Of a DNA stretch of 64,000 nucleotides, positions 1 to 9,076 are shown one piece after another. Origin of the DNA: Heloderma charlesbogerti (lineage: Eukaryota > Chordata > Lepidosauria > Squamata > Helodermatidae); assembly GCA_026122225.1 (NCBI GenBank), contig JANEZZ010002681.1, forward strand, positions 310,001-374,000, written 5' to 3'. The notes beneath the pieces were generated by a model. The model saw only the letters and a program-made list of their open reading frames with translations. It ran no database searches and was not told where the DNA came from. Each line of letters starts with the position of its first letter. The first letter of the stretch is position 1. The position numbers were made by a program, and so were the translations under genes.

Positions 1-1045
1 CACCACTTGAAGTCCTGTAGTTTGCAGCTATCAGTAGCTCAGCATCAGACCAGTTTCCCTACTCCTATTGAGGCAGAGAGTGCACAAAAAGCTTGAAACC
101 AGAAGGAACAAAACACTCCTGGGTTGACAGAGAACATCTTTTCATAACTATTGCTTCCATATATCATTTCTTCTATGCCCAAGGTTCAGAAGTGTGTGTG
201 GATCCTTTTATAGTCAAAACAGTACCCTCCATGCATAAGAAGAAGGTATTGGCAGGCTCAGGGGACCCCAAGGTTTGCAGAAGTACCAAAAAAGTTTAGG
301 AGGAAAAACCTAAGCAGAGGGACTCAAAACAGTCCAGTGAGGAATGCTCCAGACTGACTGTTGGGTGGCAGGCAGAATACAATGGAATATCATGGAAGAA
401 GGATTGGCTAACTGGGTGGAACACTGAGCAGGAGCGCCACACACTGCAACATTTTGTTGCAGATCACACTTGTGTTACATTATGTGGCCACGGGCCACTG
501 AGGGGCTGCACCCCCTGCCTTCAAGAAAGAACAACATGGCAAAGAGGAGATCAACCTGATCTCATCTATTGACCAGGGAAGGAGCACCTTTGTGGAGATG
601 GCTTTACCCTCCTTTGCCAGAGAGAACACTCAGCTCCCACTAACAGTTGCCCTGGGCCTGGGTTGCTGAAGGGCAGCCCACTCTGGCTTTATCCATTGGT
701 CAGGGGATATTCAGCATTCCAGATCATGTGGAGAGCCCCCATGAATAGAGAAGGCTCTCCAGTGCAGGCTGTTCACCCTCAATGACTAGAAGGTGACGAA
801 ATGCAATGAGACAGAGGGCTGTGGCTGGAGTACTCTCTCCTCTCGCATGTTTAGCCTATTCAGGTATAGCACTCCTGAATAGGGGTACCATGCTTCTCAG
901 TTTAATTATGTATATGTGTATAAGATATAGCCAAGTTTACCTTGAATAATTATTTAGAATATCAGTTTTCAAAAAACTTTTGATCGAGTAAAAATTGGTT
1001 ATTTGGGCAGCAATTTTTAAAAATGTTATTTTCAATAAAATTAAG
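1..1045. other. Intergenic sequence, nothing recognised
   Basis: No reading frame with family motifs, no terminal repeats and no tandem array was seen. Short open frames (for example 93-299 +) lack recognisable domains. It may be old unclassified repeat or single-copy sequence. Confidence 0.5.
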
Positions 1046-1192
1046 AAGAGCCCTGCTGGATTAGACCAAAGGCCAACCTAATGTCCATGAGAAGCTCACA
1101 AAGAAGACATGATACCAATAGTCCCCTCCTTCTGTATTTTGCTCGGCAGTGGTATCTGAACACATGGTTGGTATGTTCCTGGAGGTAGTATA
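1046..1192 (-). repeat. CR1/L3-like LINE 3' fragment, left part (split by a hAT)
   Basis: The text AGAGCCCTGCTGGATTAGAC and the following words match the copies at 11569 and 26877. In the opposite strand this is the 3' tail of a CR1/L3-type LINE. The hAT at 1193-2993 interrupts it, and it resumes after the right duplication (about 3002-3030, ATAGTCGTCATGACTAGCC). The 26877 copy, where GGAGGTAGCATATAACAATC is continuous, serves as an uninterrupted comparison. Confidence 0.7.
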
Positions 1193-1282
1193 TAGGGATG
1201 TACGAAAGTGACTTAACTTTCGCGGATTATGTTGATGGTGTGGGGGAGGCTTCCGTCCCTCCCCCCGGAATCCTCCAATGGC

Positions 1283-2209
1283 TAGGGGTGGACGAAAGTC
1301 CCTTACCTTTTGCCGAAGCTTGTTCGCGGTGGGGGGGAGGCGCTTCGCTGCTCCCCCCGCGAAGTTCAGGCCAGGGGGGGAGGCTTCCCGCCTCGCCCCA
1401 GCCAAAATTCAGGCCGGGGAGGAGGCTTCCCGCCTCGCCTGGCCGCGAACTCAAAAGTTAAAAAAAACACAAAAAATGCCCCCGTGATAGGCTACGTGAC
1501 GATTAATGTAGCCTATCACGGCTAGATCTGCAAAGTCAGCCGTGATAGGCTACGTTAATCGTCACGTAGCCTATCATGGGTGACTTTAAAAAAAAAAGTG
1601 CGTACGCTAATGGCGGCCCCTATAGGGAGCCGCCATTTGCGTTCCTTATTTGGTCGCTGAAGTCTACGTAAAGATTTACATAGACTACGGCGAAAATAAG
1701 GGCAACGCAAATAGCATTGCCCTTATTTTCACCGTAGTCGACGTAAATCTTTACGTAGACTACAGCGACCAAATAAGGAACAGGAATGGTGGCTCCCTAT
1801 GGGGGCCGCCATTATCCGTAGGCGCTTTTTTTTAAAAAAAAAAGTCACCCGTGATAGGCTACATGACGATTGACGTAGCCTATCACGGCTGACTTTGCAA
1901 ATCTAGCCATGATAGGCTACGTTAATTGTCACGTAGCCTATCAGGGGGCGTTTTTTTTTTCTTTTCTTGGAATGCGGCAGCAGCAGCCGGTCGAAAGACC
2001 GGCTGCCGCCCCCGCCCCGCAAGAACAGCCGCCGAACCGCCGGCCGGACCCGCCACCGGGAGGGACATTCGGCGAAGGTAAGTCCTGTCCCAGGGGGGTG
2101 CGGGGTGCAGTGGGGTGCGGAGGATTTCTCCCCGAAACTTGTTCTGGGGGCCGAACACGTTGGCGCTCGGCCCCCCGAAGTTTCGGGGAGAAATTCTCCA
2201 CCATCCCTA
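1283..2209 (+). mobile_element. Non-autonomous hAT, type B, nested in a type-A element
   Basis: Ends are TAGGGGTGGACGAAAG and ATTCTCCACCATCCCTA. Flanks are CCAATGGC (1275-1282) and CCAACGGC (2210-2217), a 7/8 duplication. The left arm is GC-rich with repeated GAGGCTTCCCGCCTCGCC words. The middle is a palindrome of about 460 bp. The right arm holds a CCGGTCGAAAGACCGG hairpin, GGTAAGT at 2077-2083, and a terminal hairpin around CGAAACTT...AAGTTTCG. It is younger than the host element it interrupts. Confidence 0.92.
1485..1948. repeat. Compound palindrome inside the type-B hAT
   Basis: The two halves are reverse complements about a centre near 1716 (GCAAATAGCATTGC). Each arm also contains smaller self-palindromes: two GATAGGCTACG units, one AATGGCGGC/GCCGCCATT unit and one GTCTACGTAAA unit, with an A-run in one arm and a T-run in the other. 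A transcript through it could fold into a hairpin of about 230 bp. Confidence 0.85.
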
Positions 2210-3030
2210 CCAACGGCCAGCTGTGCTCTGCAGTAGCTCCACGGAGCAGCCAGCCAGGCCCGGCCCAGCCAGGCCAGAGCTGTCCACAGCCGGATTTCTG
2301 GCCACGGAGGGCTCTGGGTAAACAAAAAACAACCCCCCCCGTGTACGCAAATGGCGGCAGCTACGGCCACCGCCATTTGCGTTTCTTCTTTTTACCATCT
2401 TAATCTACGTAAATATTTACGTAGAATATGACGGCGAAAATAAAGGGGAACGCAAATAGCGTAGCGGGCGCTATTTGCGTCCCCTTTTGATTCACCGTTT
2501 TAGCCTACGTAAATCTTTACATAGGCTAAAACAGCGAATCAAAAGGGGACGCAAATAGCGCCCACTACGCTATTTGCGTTCGCCTTTATTTTCGCCGTCA
2601 TAGTCTATGTAAATATCTACGTAGATTAAGACGGTAAAAAGAAGGAACGCAAATGGCGGCGGCCATAGCCACCGCCATTTGCGTATGCATTTTTTTTTAA
2701 ACCCACCCCCAACCATGATAGGCTACGTAAAGATTTACATAGCCTATCACGTCTTTTTTTTTTTTCACAAGCCTGGAAATGGCGGCGGTGGCAGCCGGTC
2801 GGAAGACCGGCCACCGCCGCCACCGGAGCCGCCGCTGCCACCCGGAAGATCTGCCCCAGGTAAGTCTCATCCCGGGGGGGATACGCGGGGGGGCGGGAGG
2901 GTGGCAGGCCATTTCGCCACAGATTTTCGGGGTGCCGAATGCACTGGCATTCGGCCTCGCCGAGATCCGTGGCTGAATTCTCTGACATCCCTAGTAGTAT
3001 ATAGTCGTCATGACTAGCCACCATTTATAG

Positions 3031-3369
3031 CTTCATGGGTTACTGCAAGTGGCAAATATCATTTTCAATGAGACATTCCTGTCTTATCTCCCATAAAGGA
3101 GAAAGTGTATCTTCTGTGATGTTGCCCACTACAACCCACCATCTCAATTCCCCCCAACATGTGTTTCTTATTTCAGATGTATTGCTTTAACCCAAATGCA
3201 AATTTAATCAATTGATTAACGAACTGAAGTCTGTACAATTAATCAGCTACATTTTCTTTAATTGAACGACCATCCTAATATGTGCTTGCATACAGACACA
3301 GAGACATGCACACACTTAGTCTGTATTGAGGTCCTAATCTGGATTTCTTTCTTGCTAAAGAAAGAGAAA
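3031..3369. other. Short intergenic stretch, nothing recognised
   Basis: AT-rich sequence between the CR1 fragment and the Ngaro relic. No motif, frame or repeat boundary was seen. Confidence 0.45.
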
Positions 3370-3858
3370 TGCCCTAACCCCGGCGCCAGCTTGTCTGGCT
3401 GAAAGGGGGGGGGGCATTGCGGGCGGGTGGGATGACAAGACATAGGGGCCTCTGATTGGTGCACCCCAGTGGCACCACCATGCAAGGAGGGGCAGGCTGC
3501 GTTGCCTTAAACTCAGCCCCCCTCCCAATCTCAGCTCTCTGGCTCGACGCAGCTGGAGAAAGCTACAGACCCGCCCGACTAGAGACACCTGTCTATGAGG
3601 ACCGGCTTCGTTGTGCATCATGCGCTGATCCTGGATTCTGTGCCAACGCTTCCCGCGGCTCCAGTGTTGCCAGCGCTCGCAGTGGGGGCACGCATGCTCG
3701 GGCGTGGCTCCTTCATCGCCCGCGCCTGCCGTGCCGGCGGGAGCGCCGGCGTTGGTGGTGGTGGCGCGCGCTCAGGCACGGCGCCTGTCGCTGCTGGCGC
3801 TTGCCGCCCTCTGAGGGCGCCGGCGTTCGTGGCGGTAGCGCACCCGCCCCCCCCTTTG

Positions 3859-4795
3859 CCATGTTCCCCCTTTGCCAAATGCAAGTCAGTGGGCTATGCC
3901 TTGTCGGGGCCTTATGGGTTTTATGGAATGCCGCGGGTCTGAGGAGAAGCCTCCGTTTTTATCACTTCAACAACTTTGTGTTGACACAAGGGCAATTTGG
4001 GCAGTTTCTACATTAGCTCTACCCCACTACGCCTAGGTAATTTGCAGTTCAGAACCAACTGTTGTTACATTGAAGCAGTCTCCATGGTAGCCGCTGGAGG
4101 TTTATTTCACAGGCACGTGATGGCAGCTTGAAAATGGGGCTTCACAGTGTTCCGGCCCACATTTGCGAGTTGTCTGCTTCTTCCTGACACAATTTTCACT
4201 TTGCTTGCCCTAATGTGCTTACTCCTTAGACCAGCAGACTTGACGTACTCTGGAACAGATGCTCTTACATGGACACGTTATGATGTCTTGAGCTGCACGA
4301 AGGGCTTGTATGTCAACTTCAGACTTCAGCTTCTATCACCCCGACACATTAAGATCCAGTGGCTTCACAGACGAGGCATACGGTGGGAGTCCCCCCCTCC
4401 TCACCCTGTTCGACCAAAGTTTGTCAGTCTTCCTCCGCAGGTCCAGGTTCGGCACATTGAGAGGAATAACTTCGGCTGTAAGCCAGGCAAGGACCTGATC
4501 TAACAGGCTTTGGTTGAGATGGAGGTGGTTCGGTATACCTGGCCGGAAGTAGCCTTATTGCAGTCCCCACTGCTCCCATGGATCAATTGGAAGGCACAAC
4601 GGAAAGTGCACAGAGAAATGGCTTATGGCCTATGCGAATGAGGTTATGGCCAAATTGCCCTTGTGTCAACACAAAGTCATTGAAGTGATAAAAACGGAGG
4701 CCCCTCCTCGGCCCCGCAGCATTCCATAAAACACATAAGGCCCTGACAGGGCATAACCCATTGACTTGCATTTGGCAAAGGGGGAACACCGCTCT
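3859..4795. repeat. Inverted pair of a ~145-bp unit, ~650 bp apart
   Basis: Positions 3859-4003 (CATGTTCCCCCTTTGCCAAA onward, ending near CAAGGGCAATTTGG) are matched in reverse complement by 4652-4795 (CCAAATTGCCC ... TTTGGCAAAGGGGGAACA). Identity looks like 85-90% by eye. Both copies can be read as MQV-GLC-...-FYHFN-FVLTQGQFG, so they are the same segment in opposite orientation. One copy interrupts the hydrolase relic. The family is unrecognised. Confidence 0.75.
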
Positions 4796-4960
4796 GCCCT
4801 TAACGCTCCCTCCATGTCCACCCACCAGGAAATTCTGTGGACATGGAGGGAGCATTAAGGGCAGGACGGTGTCCGCCTGTCTCATGTAGTCAATAACATA
4901 TTTCTATCTGATCGCAAAGGGGCCTGCGGGAAGTTCTTCTGCGCAGTTGGGGGGAGTTTC
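4200..4960 (+). pseudogene. Relic of the Ngaro SGNH-hydrolase reading frame
   Basis: Translation near 4420-4500 gives FVSLPPQVQVRHIERNNFG...KPGKDLI, parallel to the PPQVLVLHLGGNDLG...KPGKGLI block at 41413-41490. The 3' part (GACGGTGTCCGCCTGTC, about 4864) corresponds to the DGVH block of the longer copy, with the catalytic His codon changed to Arg (CGC). A segment of about 145 bp at 4652-4795 is inserted, and stop codons and frameshifts are present. The role in these retrotransposons is unknown; SGNH proteins are esterases or lipases. This copy is dead. Confidence 0.65.
4794..4863. repeat. Hairpin-forming inverted repeat
   Basis: GCTCCCTCCATGTCCAC (4805-4821) is exactly complementary to GTGGACATGGAGGGAGC (4837-4853). 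Complementarity continues outward through CTGCCCTTAA and TTAAGGGCAG with one or two mismatches. The loop is about 15 bases. It lies where the intact Ngaro copy has the segment just before its DGVH block. Confidence 0.8.
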
Positions 4961-5390
4961 ACAAGCTCTAGGCTTGTGACTCATGTGGCGGCTAGGATGG
5001 GCAAAACAGGAAAGTAGGGATGGTGTGCATGCAGAGGCACCTTATGGTGACAGGTGACGCCTGAGGGCCCCCGAACGGGTTGTGTGGCTCGGCGGGGGGA
5101 TAAAGGTTGCATGGGAGACCAACCCTACTCACTCACCCAGGTGTTGTGCGGCACCGGGTCGGGGGTGACACCGGAAGGTCTACCTCCCCCAGAAGGGGCA
5201 GTCCAGAGGGATGGCGAGATCACGGCCACCCCTCAGGCTGGGTGTGTTTTCGCCCAAGAAGTGCCAGCTAGCCGCTGACACAGTTAGATGCCTGTCCTAG
5301 TTACCCCTTTGCAGGTATTTCAATAAATGTGGCCCAATTTTCAACCCAAGCTTGTTGTCTGCGTCTTCTTTAACCCATCTCCGCTCGCAA

Positions 5391-5889
5391 TGGTCTAAAC
5401 AGAGAATGGTCATGCAATATATACAGATTTCAGTTTGTTTCTGAAAGGGGTAGGTTGCAAGTAGGCTTGTTAAGAGGTGAAATCATCCTCGGAGCATTGG
5501 TAGTCACCATGTACTTTAAGAAGTCAACTTCCTGTAAGCACTAGTAATGTATGGTGCACACTATCAGATGGCAAAGTGTCTGTGGTTTTGATAGATCGTA
5601 TGGGGATGGGTCAGCATTGCAGAATCATTACATCTCTAAACATACATGTATCATTATGAATAACTTTAAGAATAAATGAAGCATACCTTCCATTATCACA
5701 GGCTCTGGGAACAAATAATAGGCTGGAAAGTGAGTGATGCATTCTGACTGTAAGGTAGGGGTGAGTAAAGGCAGTGAAAAGCCATAATATGCCATTATTG
5801 TCTGCTGAGAATGGACAGGCACTCTTCATTTGCTTGGTTGATGTTCAAACGATAAAAAAACAAAAATTGGCAGTTATTATTGGGGTGAT
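5391..5889. other. Intergenic sequence, nothing recognised
   Basis: AT-rich sequence between the Ngaro relic and the L2 tail. Small open frames near 5611-5829 (-) have no recognisable domain. Confidence 0.45.
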
Positions 5890-6297
5890 TGGATATTTTA
5901 TTGATTGATTTCATTTAATTTCTATATCACCCAATAGCCAAAGCTCTCTGGGCGGTACACAGAAATTAAAACACAGAATAAAAAGGTCTTCACGTGGCAC
6001 CGGAAGGAGAACAACATAGGTGCCAGGCAAACCTCTCTAGGGAGCACATTCCACAGCCTGGCAGTAGAAAAGGCCCTCCTCCTGGTAGCCACCAGCTTCA
6101 CTTCCTTTGGTGGGGGGTCCTGGAGAAGGAACTCTAAGGATGATCTTAAGGTCCAGAGAGGCACATATGGGAGGAGGCGATCCTTCAGAAAACCTGGCCC
6201 CAAGACATTTAGGGCTTTGAATGTTAATACCAGCACTTTGAATGAGGACTGGAAATGGACTGGCAGCCTGTGCAGCTGGAAAAGTACTGGCGTAATG
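5890..6297 (-). pseudogene. L2-type LINE, C-terminal RT region and 3' tail (split by a hAT)
   Basis: Reading leftward, 6317-5922 encodes the stretch with LHRLPVHFQSSFKVLVLTFKAL, GPGFLKDRLLPYVP and RRRAFSTARLWNVLPREV, typical of the C-terminal end of vertebrate L2 reverse transcriptase proteins. After it comes the common tail GCGGTACACAGAAATTAAAA in inverted sense. The hAT at 6298 interrupts the element, and LINE-like text resumes after 7049 (ATTTTGTTGGCTGGTCCCTG). Truncated and not functional. Confidence 0.75.
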
Positions 6298-7040
6298 TAG
6301 GGATGTACGAAAGTCACTTACCTTTGACGAAATTTGATTCGCGGTGTGGGGGAGACGCCCCGTCCCGTAGCCGCCGCAGTTTGCGTCCCTTCAGTCAGCC
6401 GTGATAGGCTATGTAAATGTTTACGTAGCCTATCACGGCTGAGTGAAAAAAAACACAAAACCATGCTTACTCAAATGGCGGCGCCCATGCGTGCCGCCAT
6501 TTGCGTTCCTTATTTTGGCACGTGTAGTCTACGTAAACATTTACATAGACTATGGCGAAAATTAGGGGAACGCTATTTGCGTTCCCCTTATTTTCGCCGT
6601 AGTCTAAGTAAATGTTTACGTAGACTACATGTGCCAAAATAAGGAACGCAAATGGCGGCGCACATGGGCGCCGCCATTTGCGTATGCGCGGTTTGTTTGT
6701 TTTTTTCACTCAGCCATGATAGGCTACGTAAACATTTATGTAGCCTATCATGGTATTTTTTGAAAATCTAGCCGTGATAGGCTACGTAAATCTTTACGTA
6801 GCCTATCACTTTTTTTGTTTTTGTTTTACTGGAAATGGTGGCAGCGGCAGCCGGTTGAAAGACCGGCCGCCGCCGCCGCCACACCACTGCCACACCGCCG
6901 CCGCCGCCGCCAGGGACATTCGCCAAAGGTAAGTCCCGTCCCGGGGAGGGGGCAAACCGTTTCGCCACCAATTTCGGGGGGCCGAATGTGCTGGCATTCG
7001 GCCTCCCCGGGATTCGTGGCGAAATTCTCTGACATCCCTA
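6298..7040 (+). mobile_element. Non-autonomous hAT, type A
   Basis: Ends are TAGGGATGTACGAAAG and TTCTCTGACATCCCTA. Flanks GCGTAATG (6290-6297) and GTGTAATG (7041-7048) match at 7/8. A compound palindrome spans about 6396-6808, centred near 6579. The right arm starts AATGGTGGCAGCGGCAGCCGG and reaches GGTAAGT at 6928-6934. The left end has CTTACC, so it too carries an outward donor motif. Inserted into an L2 relic. Confidence 0.92.
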
Positions 7041-7286
7041 GTGTAATGTGATTTTGTTGGCTGGTCCCTGTTAACAATCTTGCTGCCCTATTTTGGACTA
7101 GCTGAAGTTATTATTTAAGTTGGGTTATGCTGTGACCAGATTGAAATGAGACAGATGTGCTAAAAAGGATGCTCAAGGAATTGAACTTTGCAAGTTCCAA
7201 TAAGAACTGACCTGATCTGCACCTTGCAGATGAATGGTTCAGTTCCAAATTTAGTTACACCTAGAGTAAATAGTCTAAGCATAACT
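7041..7286 (-). repeat. Continuation of the LINE relic, then unclassified sequence
   Basis: GTGTAATGTGATTTTGTTGG and TTGCTGCCCTATTTTGGACT continue the LINE interrupted at 6298; related wording occurs around 26690-27310. Beyond about 7110 nothing is recognised. Confidence 0.5.
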
Positions 7287-8162
7287 AGGGTGCAATTCCA
7301 TGCATGCTTAGACAGAAAAAAATAGGGGTGTACAAAACCCCGCTTACCTGGCTCCGCCAGGTTCCTCAGGTGGGGGGAGGCTCTCTGTCCCTCCCCCCGG
7401 AATCCTGGCTGGCCTGCTCCACTCCACGGCCAAGCCATGGAGCCACCGGCCAGCTCCGGCTGCCTGCAGCTGCACATCCGGCCGCTGGGCAGCCCTGCAG
7501 GGACGCAAATGGTGGCTGTCGTAGCCGCCATCATTTGCATCCCTGTAGTGAGCCATGATATGCTATGTAAATATTTATGTAGCCTATCATGGCAGGGGGA
7601 AAACCCCAGCGTACGCAAATGGTTGTAGCCATCACCATTTGTGTACGCTGGGTCTTTTTCCCCCTTGCCGTGGTAGGCTATGTAAATATTTACGTAGCCT
7701 ATCACAGCAGGGGGGAAAAAAACCCAGCGTATGCAAATGGTGGCAGCTACCAGCATTTGCGTATGCTGGGGTTCCCCCCCCCTCCATGATAGTCTACGTA
7801 AATGGCATCTCTGCGTTAGCTGTGATAGGCTACATAAGTATTTATGTAGGCTATTATGGCTGAAGAAGGAGGAAGTGAATGGCGGCAGCAGGACGGCCAC
7901 CATTCGCACAGCAGCACTGACAGCAGCAGGTAAGTGCTCTGTTTTGCACACCTTTCATGGGTTGGTGGGGCGGGGGCTTCATTCCACGATGGTTTTCGGG
8001 GGCCCGAATGCACTGGCATTCACCCTCACCGAGATCCATCACGGAATTCTCTGACATCCCTAGAAAAAAATTCCTATAACTCCCAGCATGCCCCAGCTGG
8101 CTGGGACATGCTGGGAGCTGTAGGACTTTTCTTCTGTCTAAATGTGCATGGGATTGCACCCT
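7287..8162. mobile_element. Palindromic MITE (AGGGTGCAAT...ATTGCACCCT), split by a hAT
   Basis: The left half AGGGTGCAATTCCATGCATG (7287) and right half ending GCATGGGATTGCACCCT (8162) are inverted repeats. The right half also carries the inner hairpin CTCCCAGCATG...CATGCTGGGAG. The hAT at 7323-8062 sits between the halves with a clean 8-bp duplication. Related copies occur at 43420-43553 and 46365-46428. The superfamily is not assignable by eye. Confidence 0.75.
7323..8062 (+). mobile_element. Non-autonomous hAT, short palindrome-chain type
   Basis: Ends are TAGGGGTGTACAAAAC and TTCTCTGACATCCCTA. The perfect duplication GAAAAAAA occurs at 7315-7322 and 8063-8070. The interior alternates GATAGGCTA.GTAAATATTTA palindromes with CGCAAATGGTGGC palindromes, without the single giant palindrome of the long forms. 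AGGTAAGTG occurs near 7929 and CTTACC near 7344. Relatives: 46931-47533 and 51280-52127. Confidence 0.92.
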
Positions 8163-8285
8163 AAATCTGGGACCAACCCAGTATGTAGGTTGGAATGTAA
8201 CTATCCATCCAATTTCATGTTTCTCCAAATGTTGCAACACAGTTCTTAGCTCATACAAGCACAAAAATGTGTATTTACACATAAA

Positions 8286-8968
8286 CGCCACCATTTCCCA
8301 GTAAAAAACAACAACAACCAACAAACGTGATAGGCTACGTAAAGATTAAAGTAGCCTAACACGGCTAGATTTTCAAAAAACACCATGGTAGGCTACATAA
8401 ATCCTTATGTAGCCTATCACGGCTGACTTTGGGGGGGGAAAAAAAAGCGCATACGCAAATGGCGGCGCCCATGGGCGCCGCCATTTGCGTTCCTTATTTG
8501 GGCACATGTAGTGTACGTAAACATTTACGTAGACTACAGCGAAAATAAGGGCAACGCAAATAGCATTGCCCTTATTTTCGCCGTAGTCTACATAAATGTT
8601 TACGTAGACTACAAGTGCCCAAATAAGGAACACAAATGGCGGTGCCCATGGGTGCCGCCATTTGCGTACGCGCTTTTTTTTTCCCCCCCAAAGTCAGCTG
8701 TGATAGGCTACGTAAGGATTTACGTAGCCACTGACGGCTGACTGCAGGGACGCAAACGGCAGCGGCTATGGCCGCCGCCATTTGCGTCCCGGCAGAAGAC
8801 GAAATTCGTGGCCGGAGGGACGGGGCGCCTCCCCCACGGCCAGAATTTCGGCGGGGAGGGATGGGACGCCTCCCACCCCACCCAGAATTTCAGGGGGAGG
8901 GACGGAGTGCCTCCCCCCCATCGTGAAGCAAGCTGCAGGATAAGGTAAGGGACTTTCGTCCATCCCTA
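8286..8968 (-). mobile_element. Non-autonomous hAT, type A, left-truncated
   Basis: The right end GGACTTTCGTCCATCCCTA is the reverse complement of the usual type-A start. The interior has a compound palindrome centred near 8564. The left boundary falls in the internal text GCCACCATTTCCCAGTAAAA (compare 13460-13485), so the terminus carrying TTCTCTGACATCCCTA is missing. No duplication can be read. Confidence 0.8.
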
Positions 8969-9076
8969 ACTCCACCCCAGTCTTCCTTCATTGAATGGGA
9001 AGGTCTGAAGAAGGATTCTAAATGCATTCAATTGAACATCCTGGGAATTGTCCGCAAGGTTGGGAACCCTGATAAA

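Larger units (their letters stand above)
1193..2993 (+). mobile_element. Non-autonomous hAT, type A, outer member of a nest
   Basis: It begins TAGGGATGTACGAAAG and ends TTCTCTGACATCCCTA. A perfect 8-bp duplication, GTAGTATA, flanks it (1185-1192 and 2994-3001). An 8-bp duplication with TAGGGATG-like ends is the hAT signature. The interior is a chain of palindromes with AAATGGCGGC and CTACGTAAA modules, and a GGTAAGT donor-like motif lies at 2859-2865. A type-B element (1283-2209) has inserted in its left arm. No transposase is encoded, so mobilisation must have been in trans. Confidence 0.93.
3370..5390 (+). mobile_element. Decayed Ngaro-type (YR retrotransposon) copy with one A and one B repeat
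   Basis: The left end (TGCCCTAACCCCGGCGCCAG, then GGGCATTGCGGGCGGGTGG) matches the A repeats at 35914 and 42251. The right end (about 4985-5390, GGTGACAGGTGACGCCTGAG through TTTAACCCATCTCCGCTCGC) matches the B repeats at 41838 and 42619. Between them lie a GC-rich segment without a match in the long copy and a decayed hydrolase (about 4200-4960). The gag, RT and recombinase frames are missing. Only one A and one B remain, so this is an internally deleted derivative. It contains an inverted pair of a foreign segment of about 145 bp. Confidence 0.8.

Noticed and set aside
1485..1948. CRISPR-like regularly repeated palindromes
   Set aside because: Repeats are not separated by unique constant-length spacers, there are no cas genes, and the context is vertebrate transposons with 8-bp duplications.
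1227..2403. Many overlapping GC-rich open frames on both strands (Pro/Arg/Gly-rich proteins)
   Set aside because: They lie in hAT arms and palindromes, appear in several frames and on both strands at once, and have no domain. They follow from base composition and symmetry.
3456..4016. 186-codon Cys/Arg/Trp-rich frame (+)
   Set aside because: It spans the Ngaro A repeat, a GC-rich segment and the inverted 145-bp unit, so it is a composite of unrelated repeat pieces.
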